Shown in pieces: positions 45,755 to 54,221 of a stretch of DNA of 64,000 bases. Position 1 is the first letter of the stretch, and the number at the start of each line of letters is the position of its first letter. The position numbers and the translations under genes were made by a program. The notes beneath the pieces are model-generated. The model was not told the DNA's origin, ran no database searches, and saw only the letters and a program-made list of their open reading frames with translations. Location: positions 4,960,001 to 5,024,000 of the forward strand of contig NZ_CP051488.1 in NCBI RefSeq assembly GCF_014490785.1. Reading direction: 5' to 3'. The DNA is from Kosakonia sp. SMBL-WEM22 (GTDB lineage: Bacteria; Pseudomonadota; Gammaproteobacteria; Enterobacterales; Enterobacteriaceae).

Positions 45755-46378
45755 GTGCTCAATAAACTCTCTCGTCTGCTGGCCGAAGCCGGCATTTCGC
45801 TGTCCGATCAGCAACAGCAGCAGCTGGTGGCGTATGTTGAAATGCTGCACAAGTGGAACAAAGCCTACAACCTCACCTCGGTTCGCGACCCGAATGAGAT
45901 GCTGGTACGCCATATCCTCGACAGCATTGTCGTGGCACCGCATCTGCAGGGAACGCGTTTTATCGATGTTGGCACCGGCCCCGGCCTGCCGGGTATCCCA
46001 CTCTCCATCGTGCGTCCGGAATCCCACTTCACGCTGCTCGACAGCCTCGGCAAGCGCGTTCGCTTCCTGCGCCAGGTGCAGCATGAGCTGAAGCTGACCA
46101 ATATCGAGCCGGTACAGAGCCGGGTTGAAGACTTCCCTGCGGAGCCGCCTTTTGATGGTGTGATTAGCCGCGCTTTTGCCTCGCTGAACGATATGGTGAG
46201 CTGGTGCCACCACCTTCCGGGCGAAACGGGCCGCTTTTATGCCCTGAAAGGTCAGTTGCCGGAAGATGAGATTGCGCTCTTGCCTGCGGGCTTAGCCGTG
46301 GAGTCGATTGTTGAATTAAAGGTTCCACACCTGGAAGGCGAGCGCCATCTGGTTATCGTTAAAGCAAACAAAGTTTAA
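45755..46378 (+). CDS. rsmG: RsmG (GidB), 16S rRNA m7G527 methyltransferase
   Basis: The 207-residue enzyme (E. coli length 207) has the SAM-binding motif IDVGTGPGLPGIPL near residue 70 and the family motif VRDPNEMLVRHILDS near 44. The start is a GTG at 45755, as in E. coli. Loss of RsmG gives low-level streptomycin resistance. It shares a transcript with mnmG. Confidence 0.98.
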   Translation: MLNKLSRLLAEAGISLSDQQQQQLVAYVEMLHKWNKAYNLTSVRDPNEMLVRHILDSIVVAPHLQGTRFIDVGTGPGLPGIPLSIVRPESHFTLLDSLGKRVRFLRQVQHELKLTNIEPVQSRVEDFPAEPPFDGVISRAFASLNDMVSWCHHLPGETGRFYALKGQLPEDEIALLPAGLAVESIVELKVPHLEGERHLVIVKANKV

Positions 46379-46424
46379 TTTTTATCAAAAAATGTTGCGT
46401 TCGTGCTGTTGCGTGAATGTTAAA

Positions 46425-46511
46425 AAAGGCGACGAAAAAGAGTGATACTTCCGGTTACATTTAACTTAAATTTAACCAGGATTTATCTGACATTTAACGT
46501 CGCTTTTTTTT
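46425..46511 (+). terminator. Possible long-loop terminator after rsmG
   Basis: GCGACG (46429-46434), preceded by A6, pairs with CGTCGC (46498-46503), followed by eight T. The loop is about 63 nt. The remainder of the 618-bp rsmG-atpI gap (46512-46870) is AT-rich with no ORF or repeat that I can support. Confidence 0.45.
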
Positions 46512-46876
46512 ATTCAGTATCAGAATAATCAACATCGAAAATATCAGCCCGCTAAAAATCGGCCAGTAAAACTACGGCGACTTGTAAAATAATTATTAAA
46601 AATGTCAAACAAAGGTTTTTGTTGTAGAGGCGAGTGTTTTAAAAAGAGTTGTGATAAATCGGCTTTATTTTCATAAAGATGAAAAGCTTTAAAATCTGCG
46701 GGCATTTGAAACGATGACTGCATATATGTTTAATTTGTGACCTGGTGCACGCTTTATCGCCGGGTTTTTCGCGTTATTTGCACTTTTGCTCGAAGGTTCA
46801 TCGTTTGTACAAAAGTTTAAAAATAGACCTCGGGAAAAATATTTAAACATTTATTCACCTTTTCGCTACTTATTGT

Positions 46877-46904
46877 TTGAAATCACGAGGCCGCACCGTA
46901 TAAT
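46877..46904 (+). promoter_or_regulatory. atp operon promoter
   Basis: TTGAAA (46877-46882), a 16-bp spacer and a perfect TATAAT (46899-46904) lie about 90 bp ahead of atpI, where the E. coli main atp promoter is found. Confidence 0.85.
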
Positions 46905-46996
46905 TTGACCGCTTTTTGATGCTTGACTCCAGGCCGTAAAGAACGTTTTATACGACACGCGACATACCTCAAAGGGAGCAGGAGTTAAGAAAGATT

Positions 46997-47377
46997 ATGT
47001 CTGTGTCGCTCTTTAGCCGAAACGTTGCTCGCAGGCTTCTGCTTATTCAGTTCCTGGCAGTAATGGCAAGTGGATTGCTGTTTAGCCTCAAAGACCCCTT
47101 CTGGGGCATTTCCGCCGTGAGCGGAGGTATGGCAGTCTTATTGCCGAATATGTTGTTTATGATTTTTGCCTGGCGTCATCAGGCGAATACACCTTCTAAA
47201 GGCCGTGTGGCCTGGACCTTCGCCTTCGGTGAGGCGCTCAAGGTGTTACTGACATTCGTGTTACTGGTGGTGGCGCTGGCAGTTTTAAAGGCGGTTTTTT
47301 TGCCGCTGATAGTCACGTGGGTTTCGGTGCTAGTGGTTCAGATACTGGCACCTGCTGTAATTAACAACAAAGGGTAA
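46997..47377 (+). CDS. atpI: AtpI, ATP synthase assembly protein
   Basis: The 126-residue membrane protein (E. coli length 126) has four hydrophobic helices. It helps assemble the c-ring and may carry Mg2+. It is the first gene of atpIBEFHAGDC; atpB starts 8 nt after it. Confidence 0.96.
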   Translation: MSVSLFSRNVARRLLLIQFLAVMASGLLFSLKDPFWGISAVSGGMAVLLPNMLFMIFAWRHQANTPSKGRVAWTFAFGEALKVLLTFVLLVVALAVLKAVFLPLIVTWVSVLVVQILAPAVINNKG

Positions 47378-47385
47378 GAGGCATC

Positions 47386-48204
47386 ATGTCTGCAGGAGAA
47401 AATTCAACACCGCAGGAGTACATCGGTCACCATCTGAATAACCTTCAGATTGACTTGCGTACCTTCTCGCTGGTGGATCCGCATAACCCCCCGGCCACGT
47501 TCTGGACGCTGAATATCGACTCCATGTTTTTCTCGGTGGTCCTGGGTCTGTTGTTCCTGGTAATGTTCCGTAGTGTAGCGAAGAAAGCGACCAGCGGCGT
47601 ACCGGGGAAATTCCAGACGGCGATCGAGCTGGTGATTGGTTTTGTTCATGGTAGCGTCAAAGACATGTACCACGGCAAAAGCAAGCTTATCGCGCCACTG
47701 GCCCTGACGATTTTCGTCTGGGTATTCCTGATGAACCTGATGGATTTGCTGCCTATCGACCTGCTGCCGTATATCGGTGAGCATGTGTTCGGTCTGCCTG
47801 CGCTGCGTGTGGTGCCGTCTGCTGACGTTAACATTACGCTCTCTATGGCACTGGGCGTGTTTATCCTGATTCTGTTCTACAGCATCAAAATGAAGGGTAT
47901 TGGCGGTTTCGCTAAAGAGCTGACTCTCCAGCCGTTCAACCATCCGGTATTTATACCGATTAACCTTATCCTTGAGGGCGTGAGCCTGCTGTCCAAACCG
48001 GTTTCTCTCGGTCTGCGACTGTTCGGTAACATGTACGCGGGTGAGTTGATTTTCATTCTGATCGCGGGTCTTCTGCCGTGGTGGTCACAGTGGATTCTGA
48101 ATGTGCCATGGGCCATTTTCCACATCCTGATCATTACGCTGCAAGCCTTTATCTTCATGGTTCTGACGATCGTCTATCTGTCGATGGCGTCTGAAGAGCA
48201 CTGA
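47386..48204 (+). CDS. atpB: ATP synthase Fo subunit a
   Basis: The 272-residue subunit (271 in E. coli) has five to six membrane helices and forms the two proton half-channels. The essential Arg (210 in E. coli) is in LGLRLFGNMYAGE, and the C-terminal helix ends LSMASEEH. An ATG at 47386 follows AAGAGG. Confidence 0.98.
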   Translation: MSAGENSTPQEYIGHHLNNLQIDLRTFSLVDPHNPPATFWTLNIDSMFFSVVLGLLFLVMFRSVAKKATSGVPGKFQTAIELVIGFVHGSVKDMYHGKSKLIAPLALTIFVWVFLMNLMDLLPIDLLPYIGEHVFGLPALRVVPSADVNITLSMALGVFILILFYSIKMKGIGGFAKELTLQPFNHPVFIPINLILEGVSLLSKPVSLGLRLFGNMYAGELIFILIAGLLPWWSQWILNVPWAIFHILIITLQAFIFMVLTIVYLSMASEEH

Positions 48205-48252
48205 TTTTTAACAACACTACTACGTTTTAACTGAAACAAACTGGAGACTGTC

Positions 48253-48492
<240 letters not shown>

Positions 48493-48550
48493 TAAGGGTT
48501 GCTTTTCAAGCAATTGTTTAGAACGTTAACCAGATAAGAGGCATTGTGCT

Positions 48551-49021
48551 GTGAATCTAAACGCAACAATCCTCGGCCAGGCCATCGCGTTTGTCCTGTT
48601 CGTTCTGTTCTGCATGAAGTATGTATGGCCGCCGTTGATTGCTGCCATCGAAAAACGTCAGAAAGAGATTGCTGACGGTCTCGCTTCCGCAGAACGGGCC
48701 AAAAAGGACCTGGATCTTGCACAGGCCAATGCGACCGACCAGCTGAAAAAAGCGAAAGCTGAAGCTCAGGTTATCATTGAACAGGCGAACAAACGCCGTG
48801 CTCAGATCCTGGACGAAGCGAAAGCTGAAGCCGAGCAGGAACGTAACAAAATCGTGGCGCAGGCGCAGGCGGAAATTGACGCCGAACGTAAACGCGCTCG
48901 CGAAGAGCTGCGTAAACAAGTGGCTCTGCTGGCTGTTGCCGGCGCCGAGAAGATCATCGAGCGTTCCGTGGATGAAGCTGCTAACAGCGACATCGTGAAT
49001 AAACTGGTCGCTGAACTGTAA
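48551..49021 (+). CDS. atpF: ATP synthase Fo subunit b
   Basis: The 156-residue subunit (E. coli length 156) has one N-terminal membrane helix (about 5-26) and a long, highly charged coiled coil that forms the peripheral stalk dimer. The start is GTG, as in E. coli. It ends 13 nt before atpH. Confidence 0.98.
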   Translation: MNLNATILGQAIAFVLFVLFCMKYVWPPLIAAIEKRQKEIADGLASAERAKKDLDLAQANATDQLKKAKAEAQVIIEQANKRRAQILDEAKAEAEQERNKIVAQAQAEIDAERKRAREELRKQVALLAVAGAEKIIERSVDEAANSDIVNKLVAEL

Positions 49022-49034
49022 GGAGGAGGGGCTG

Positions 49035-49568
49035 ATGTCTGAATTTGTAACGGTAGCTCGCCCCTACGCCAAAGCAGCTTTTGACTTTGCCGTCGAAACC
49101 CAAAGCGTTGACCGCTGGCAGGATATGCTGGCGTTCGCCGCCGAGGTGACGAAAAACGAACAAATGGCCGAGCTGCTCTCCGGTGCGATTGCACCGGAAA
49201 CGCTCGCCGACTCGTTTATCGCCGTATGTGGTGAGCAACTGGACGAAAAAGGCCAAAACCTGATTCGTGTGATGGCCGAAAACGGTCGTCTGAAAGTGCT
49301 CCCTGATGTTCTTGAGCAGTTCATTCAATTGCGCGCGGCCAGCGAGGCTATCGCCGAAGTCGAAGTGACTTCCGCCTCCGCACTGAGTGAAGAACAGCTT
49401 GCGAAAATCAGCACAGCGATGGAAAAACGTCTGTCACGTAAAGTGAAGCTGAATTGCAATATCGATAAGTCTGTAATGGCAGGCGTAATCATCCGTGCGG
49501 GTGATATGGTCATTGATGGCAGCGTACGCGGCCGTCTTGAGCGCCTTGCAGACGTCTTGCAGTCTTAA
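49035..49568 (+). CDS. atpH: ATP synthase F1 subunit delta
   Basis: The 177-residue subunit (E. coli length 177) links the alpha subunits to the b stalk. The N-terminal helical domain (about 1-105) and the C-terminal signature KLNCNIDKSVMAGVIIRAGD near 140-160 are present. A strong AAGGAGGAG lies ahead of the ATG. Confidence 0.98.
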   Translation: MSEFVTVARPYAKAAFDFAVETQSVDRWQDMLAFAAEVTKNEQMAELLSGAIAPETLADSFIAVCGEQLDEKGQNLIRVMAENGRLKVLPDVLEQFIQLRAASEAIAEVEVTSASALSEEQLAKISTAMEKRLSRKVKLNCNIDKSVMAGVIIRAGDMVIDGSVRGRLERLADVLQS

Positions 49569-49580
49569 GGGGACTGGAGC

Positions 49581-51122
49581 ATGCAACTGAATTCCACCGA
49601 AATCAGCGAACTGATCAAGCAGCGCATTGCTCAGTTCAGTGTTGTGAGTGAAGCTCACAACGAAGGTACTATTGTTTCTGTAAGCGACGGTGTTATCCGC
49701 ATCCACGGCCTGGCCGACTGTATGCAGGGCGAGATGATTTCTCTGCCGGGTAACCGTTACGCTATCGCACTGAACCTGGAGCGCGACTCCGTAGGTGCAG
49801 TTGTGATGGGTCCGTACGCTGACCTCGCCGAAGGCATGAAGGTCAAATGTACTGGCCGTATTCTTGAAGTTCCGGTTGGCCGTGGCCTGCTGGGTCGTGT
49901 GGTGAACACCCTGGGTGCGCCAATCGACGGTAAAGGTCCGGTTGATAACGATGGCTTCTCGCCAATCGAAGTTATCGCGCCGGGCGTTATCGATCGTCAG
50001 TCCGTCGACCAGCCGGTTCAGACCGGTTACAAATCCGTCGACGCCATGATCCCAATCGGTCGTGGTCAGCGTGAGCTGATCATCGGCGACCGTCAGACTG
50101 GTAAAACGGCGATGGCTATCGACGCCATCATCAACCAGCGCGACTCCGGCATCAAATGTGTGTACGTGGCCATCGGCCAGAAAGCGTCCACCATTGCTAA
50201 CGTGGTTCGTAAACTGGAAGAGCACGGCGCACTGTCCAACACCATCGTTGTTGTGGCAACTGCCTCTGAATCCGCTGCACTGCAATACCTGGCACCGTAT
50301 GCCGGTTGCGCAATGGGCGAATACTTCCGTGACCGCGGTGAAGATGCGCTGATCGTCTACGATGACCTGTCTAAACAGGCCGTTGCTTACCGTCAGGTTT
50401 CCCTGCTGCTCCGTCGTCCGCCAGGACGTGAAGCGTTCCCGGGCGACGTATTTTACCTCCACTCCCGTCTGCTGGAGCGCGCATCCCGCGTAAACGCGGA
50501 ATACGTAGAGAACTTCACCAAAGGTGAAGTGAAAGGTAAAACCGGCTCCCTGACTGCCCTGCCGATTATCGAAACGCAGGCGGGTGACGTTTCCGCGTTC
50601 GTTCCGACCAACGTAATCTCCATTACCGATGGTCAGATCTTCCTGGAAACCAACCTGTTTAACTCCGGGATTCGTCCGGCGGTTAACCCGGGTATCTCCG
50701 TATCCCGTGTGGGTGGTGCAGCGCAGACCAAGATCATCAAGAAACTGTCCGGTGGTATCCGTACCGCGCTGGCACAGTATCGTGAGCTGGCGGCGTTCTC
50801 TCAGTTCGCATCCGATCTGGACGAAGCAACCCGTAAACAGCTGAGCCACGGTCAGAAAGTGACCGAGCTGCTGAAACAGAAACAGTATGCCCCTATGTCT
50901 GTTGCACAACAGGGCCTGGTGCTGTTCGCGGCTGAACGCGGTTACCTCGAAGATGTGGAACTGGCGAAAATCGGTAGCTTCGAAGCCGCTCTGCTGGCGT
51001 ACGTTGACCGTGAACACGCTCCGCTGATGCAAGAGATCAACCAGTCCGGTGGCTATAACGACGAAATCGAAGGCAAGCTGAAAGGCATCCTCGATTCCTT
51101 CAAAGCAACCCAGTCCTGGTAA
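49581..51122 (+). CDS. atpA: ATP synthase F1 subunit alpha
   Basis: The 513-residue subunit (E. coli length 513) has Walker A GDRQTGKTA near residue 169, the arginine-finger region SGIRPAVNPGISVSRVGG near 364-380, and the visible family signature PAVNPGISVS. It binds nucleotide at non-catalytic sites. A 532-codon open frame on the opposite strand is a shadow of its biased codons. Confidence 0.99.
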   Translation: MQLNSTEISELIKQRIAQFSVVSEAHNEGTIVSVSDGVIRIHGLADCMQGEMISLPGNRYAIALNLERDSVGAVVMGPYADLAEGMKVKCTGRILEVPVGRGLLGRVVNTLGAPIDGKGPVDNDGFSPIEVIAPGVIDRQSVDQPVQTGYKSVDAMIPIGRGQRELIIGDRQTGKTAMAIDAIINQRDSGIKCVYVAIGQKASTIANVVRKLEEHGALSNTIVVVATASESAALQYLAPYAGCAMGEYFRDRGEDALIVYDDLSKQAVAYRQVSLLLRRPPGREAFPGDVFYLHSRLLERASRVNAEYVENFTKGEVKGKTGSLTALPIIETQAGDVSAFVPTNVISITDGQIFLETNLFNSGIRPAVNPGISVSRVGGAAQTKIIKKLSGGIRTALAQYRELAAFSQFASDLDEATRKQLSHGQKVTELLKQKQYAPMSVAQQGLVLFAAERGYLEDVELAKIGSFEAALLAYVDREHAPLMQEINQSGGYNDEIEGKLKGILDSFKATQSW

Positions 51123-51172
51123 CGTCTGGCGGCCTGTCTTAGGGCAGGCCGTAAGGCATTGAGGAGAAGCTC

Positions 51173-52036
51173 ATGGCCGGCGCAAAAGAGATACGTAGTA
51201 AGATCGCAAGCGTCCAGAACACGCAAAAGATCACTAAAGCGATGGAGATGGTCGCCGCTTCCAAAATGCGTAAATCGCAGGATCGCATGGCGTCCAGCCG
51301 TCCTTATGCAGATACCATGCGCAAAGTGATTGGTCACCTTGCGAACGGTAATCTGGAATATAAGCACCCTTACCTGGAAGAGCGCGATGTAAAACGCGTG
51401 GGCTACCTGGTAGTGTCGACCGACCGTGGTCTGTGCGGTGGCTTGAACATTAACCTGTTCAAAAAACTGCTGGCGGATATGAAAGCATGGTCCGATAAAG
51501 GCGTTCAGAGCGAACTCGCGATGATCGGCTCTAAAGGCGTCTCTTTCTTCAATTCCGTTGGTGGCAACGTGGTCGCTCAGGTGACCGGTATGGGTGATAA
51601 CCCGTCCCTGTCAGAACTGATCGGCCCGGTGAAAGTCATGCTGCAGGCCTACGACGAAGGTCGTCTGGATAAGCTTTATATTGTTAGCAATAAATTTATC
51701 AACACCATGTCTCAGGTTCCGACCATCACTCAGCTGCTGCCGTTACCGGCTGCAGAAGATGAAGAGTTGAAGCATAAATCCTGGGATTACCTGTATGAAC
51801 CCGATCCAAAAGCGCTGCTGGATACGCTCCTGCGCCGTTATGTTGAATCTCAGGTTTATCAGGGTGTTGTTGAAAACCTGGCCAGCGAGCAGGCCGCACG
51901 TATGGTGGCGATGAAAGCCGCGACCGACAATGGCGGCAGCCTGATTAAAGAGCTGCAGTTGGTATACAACAAAGCTCGTCAGGCCAGCATTACTCAGGAA
52001 CTCACCGAGATCGTCGGTGGTGCATCCGCGGTATAA
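51173..52036 (+). CDS. atpG: ATP synthase F1 subunit gamma
   Basis: The 287-residue central-stalk subunit (E. coli length 287) has N- and C-terminal helices that form the rotor coiled coil. Its C-terminal signature is KAARQASITQELTEIVGGA in spirit (KARQASITQELTEI here). TTGAGGAG precedes the ATG. Confidence 0.98.
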   Translation: MAGAKEIRSKIASVQNTQKITKAMEMVAASKMRKSQDRMASSRPYADTMRKVIGHLANGNLEYKHPYLEERDVKRVGYLVVSTDRGLCGGLNINLFKKLLADMKAWSDKGVQSELAMIGSKGVSFFNSVGGNVVAQVTGMGDNPSLSELIGPVKVMLQAYDEGRLDKLYIVSNKFINTMSQVPTITQLLPLPAAEDEELKHKSWDYLYEPDPKALLDTLLRRYVESQVYQGVVENLASEQAARMVAMKAATDNGGSLIKELQLVYNKARQASITQELTEIVGGASAV

Positions 52037-52062
52037 CCAGGTTAATTCGTAGAGGATTCATG

Positions 52063-53445
52063 ATGGCTACTGGAAAAATTGTCCAGGTAATCGGCGCCGT
52101 GGTTGACGTCGAATTCCCTCAGGATGCCGTACCGCGCGTGTACGATGCTCTTGAGGTTCAGAATGGTAACGAGACGCTGGTGCTGGAAGTTCAGCAGCAG
52201 CTCGGCGGCGGTATCGTACGTACCATCGCCATGGGTTCTTCCGACGGTCTGCGTCGTGGTCTGCCAGTAACAGACCTCCAGCACCCGATCGAAGTCCCGG
52301 TAGGTAAAGCAACACTGGGTCGTATCATGAACGTGCTCGGTCAGCCGATCGACATGAAAGGCGACATCGGTGAAGAAGAGCGTTGGGCTATCCACCGTTC
52401 TGCGCCGTCCTATGAAGAGCTCTCAAGCTCTCAGGAACTGCTGGAAACCGGCATCAAAGTAATCGACCTGATGTGTCCGTTCGCCAAGGGCGGTAAAGTC
52501 GGTCTGTTCGGTGGTGCAGGTGTAGGTAAAACCGTAAACATGATGGAGCTGATCCGTAACATCGCGATCGAGCACTCCGGTTACTCTGTGTTTGCGGGTG
52601 TGGGTGAGCGTACTCGTGAGGGTAACGACTTCTACCACGAAATGACCGACTCCAACGTACTGGATAAAGTATCCTTGGTGTACGGCCAGATGAACGAGCC
52701 GCCGGGAAACCGTCTGCGCGTTGCGCTGACCGGCCTGACCATGGCTGAGAAGTTCCGTGACGAAGGTCGTGACGTTCTGCTGTTCGTTGACAACATCTAC
52801 CGTTATACCCTCGCCGGTACTGAAGTATCCGCACTGCTGGGCCGTATGCCTTCAGCGGTAGGTTACCAGCCGACGCTGGCGGAAGAGATGGGCGTTCTGC
52901 AGGAACGTATCACCTCTACTAAAACCGGTTCTATCACCTCCGTTCAGGCGGTATACGTACCGGCGGATGACTTGACTGACCCGTCTCCGGCAACCACCTT
53001 TGCGCACCTTGACGCAACCGTGGTACTGAGCCGTCAGATCGCTTCTCTGGGTATCTACCCGGCCGTTGACCCGCTGGATTCCACCAGCCGTCAGCTGGAT
53101 CCGCTGGTTGTTGGCCAGGAGCACTACGACACCGCGCGTGGCGTACAGTCTCTGCTGCAGCGTTATCAGGAACTGAAAGACATCATCGCCATCCTCGGTA
53201 TGGATGAGTTGTCTGAAGAGGACAAACTGGTGGTTGCTCGCGCTCGTAAGATCCAGCGCTTCCTCTCCCAGCCGTTCTTCGTTGCGGAAGTATTCACCGG
53301 TTCTCCGGGTAAATACGTCTCCCTGAAAGACACCATCCGTGGCTTTAAAGGCATCATGGAAGGCGAATACGATCACCTGCCGGAGCAGGCGTTCTACATG
53401 GTCGGTTCCATCGACGAAGCCGTGGAAAAAGCCAAAAAACTTTAA
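52063..53445 (+). CDS. atpD: ATP synthase F1 subunit beta
   Basis: The 460-residue catalytic subunit (E. coli length 460) has Walker A GGAGVGKTV near residue 149, Walker B VLLFVDNIYR near 238, and the conserved GER (GVGERTREGND) near 180-190. Two adjacent ATGs open the frame; the second (52063) is better spaced from GAGGA and gives the E. coli N-terminus. Confidence 0.99.
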   Translation: MATGKIVQVIGAVVDVEFPQDAVPRVYDALEVQNGNETLVLEVQQQLGGGIVRTIAMGSSDGLRRGLPVTDLQHPIEVPVGKATLGRIMNVLGQPIDMKGDIGEEERWAIHRSAPSYEELSSSQELLETGIKVIDLMCPFAKGGKVGLFGGAGVGKTVNMMELIRNIAIEHSGYSVFAGVGERTREGNDFYHEMTDSNVLDKVSLVYGQMNEPPGNRLRVALTGLTMAEKFRDEGRDVLLFVDNIYRYTLAGTEVSALLGRMPSAVGYQPTLAEEMGVLQERITSTKTGSITSVQAVYVPADDLTDPSPATTFAHLDATVVLSRQIASLGIYPAVDPLDSTSRQLDPLVVGQEHYDTARGVQSLLQRYQELKDIIAILGMDELSEEDKLVVARARKIQRFLSQPFFVAEVFTGSPGKYVSLKDTIRGFKGIMEGEYDHLPEQAFYMVGSIDEAVEKAKKL

Positions 53446-53465
53446 CGCCTTAATCGGAGGGTGAT

Positions 53466-53885
53466 ATGGCAATGACTTACCACCTGGATGTCGTCAGCGC
53501 AGAGCAACAGATGTTCTCTGGTCTGGTCGAGAAAATCCAGGTAACGGGCAGTGAAGGTGAACTGGGTGTTTTCCCGGGTCACGCACCGCTGCTCACCGCC
53601 ATTAAGCCTGGTATGATCCGCATCGTTAAACAGTTCGGTCATGAAGAGTTTATCTATCTGTCCGGCGGCATTCTCGAAGTGCAGCCTGGCAGCGTGACCG
53701 TTCTGGCTGATACGGCAATTCGTGGTCAGGATCTCGACGAAGCGCGAGCTCTGGAAGCGAAGCGTAAAGCAGAAGAGCACATGAAGGGCTCTCACGGTGA
53801 CGTGGATTACGCTCAGGCGTCTGCAGAGCTGGCGAAAGCTATCGCGAAACTGCGTGTTATCGAGTTGACGAAGAAAGCGATGTAA
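53466..53885 (+). CDS. atpC: ATP synthase F1 subunit epsilon
   Basis: The 139-residue subunit (E. coli length 139) has an N-terminal beta sandwich (about 1-85) and two C-terminal helices that can extend into F1 and inhibit ATP hydrolysis. CGGAGGGTG lies ahead of the ATG. It is the last gene of the operon. Confidence 0.98.
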   Translation: MAMTYHLDVVSAEQQMFSGLVEKIQVTGSEGELGVFPGHAPLLTAIKPGMIRIVKQFGHEEFIYLSGGILEVQPGSVTVLADTAIRGQDLDEARALEAKRKAEEHMKGSHGDVDYAQASAELAKAIAKLRVIELTKKAM

Positions 53886-53901
53886 CACCGGCTTGAACGT
53901 T

Positions 53902-53936
53902 AAAAAGCCAGTCTGGTCTCCAGGCTGGCTTTTTTT
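53902..53936 (+). terminator. atp operon terminator
   Basis: AAAAAGCCAG / CTGGCTTTTTTT form a stem with a 13-nt loop that itself can pair, followed by seven T, 16 bp after the atpC stop. Confidence 0.93.
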
Positions 53937-53984
53937 ATGGCTGCGTTTCAGGAAAAGTGAAACTAAAAAGGTGTTTTAATATTT

Positions 53985-54000
53985 TGTGATAAATGTCACA
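53985..54000. promoter_or_regulatory. Perfect CRP palindrome 1
   Basis: TGTGATAAATGTCACA has both perfect CRP half-sites (TGTGA-N6-TCACA). It lies just upstream of the -35 of the small-gene promoter described next; its centre is about 50 bp from the inferred start. Confidence 0.85.
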
Positions 54001-54006
54001 AAAATG

Positions 54007-54035
54007 TTGATCGATTTATCAGCGAGGCGTAGACT
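54007..54035 (+). promoter_or_regulatory. Sigma-70 promoter of the small gene
   Basis: TTGATC (54007-54012), exactly 17 bp, then TAGACT (54030-54035). The start is expected near 54042, inside the second CRP palindrome. Confidence 0.7.
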
Positions 54036-54042
54036 CCTTTTC

Positions 54043-54058
54043 TGTGATGTTCATCACA
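54043..54058. promoter_or_regulatory. Perfect CRP palindrome 2
   Basis: TGTGATGTTCATCACA again has both perfect half-sites. It covers the inferred transcription start (+1 to +17), a position where CRP would block transcription. Confidence 0.85.
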
Positions 54059-54085
54059 TAAACAAATCCAAAAAAGGAAGCCATC

Positions 54086-54157
54086 ATGAAACTGATCAAC
54101 AAAATCATCGCAATGTTCAGCAACATGAACGTCTATTTCGGCACGTTCAATCACTGA
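54086..54157 (+). CDS. Candidate 23-residue amphipathic peptide, possibly in a dual-function RNA
   Basis: The ORF reads MKLINKIIAMFSNMN and ends YFGTFNH. AAAAGGAAG stands 8 nt ahead of the ATG, a strong Shine-Dalgarno. The first 12 residues would make an amphipathic helix (Lys/Asn on one face, Leu/Ile/Met/Phe on the other). From memory it resembles the E. coli small protein AzuC (MKLRKILKSMFNNYC) at several positions with no gaps (M1, K2, L3, M10, F11, N13); AzuC is encoded elsewhere, by the CRP-controlled dual-function RNA AzuCR. The transcript would run from about 54042 to the hairpin at 54174-54221, some 180 nt. No experimental homologue is known to me at this locus. Confidence 0.55.
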   Translation: MKLINKIIAMFSNMNVYFGTFNH

Positions 54158-54173
54158 TTGCTGTGATGCCATG

Positions 54174-54221
54174 TGGCGCTGCGCTGACTCCGCCTGGAGA
54201 CGCGAGCGCCATCGGGCTTTT
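54174..54221 (+). terminator. Terminator of the small transcript
   Basis: TGGCGCTGCG pairs with CGCGAGCGCCA (one bulge), enclosing CTCC-GCCT-GGAG, followed by TCGGGCTTTT. The end overlaps the pelX stop region, so it may serve pelX transcripts on the other strand as well. Confidence 0.6.

Noticed and set aside
49434..51032. 532-codon minus-strand ORF opposite atpA
   Set aside because: It is a shadow of atpA caused by avoidance of certain codons in highly expressed genes; no domain is recognisable.
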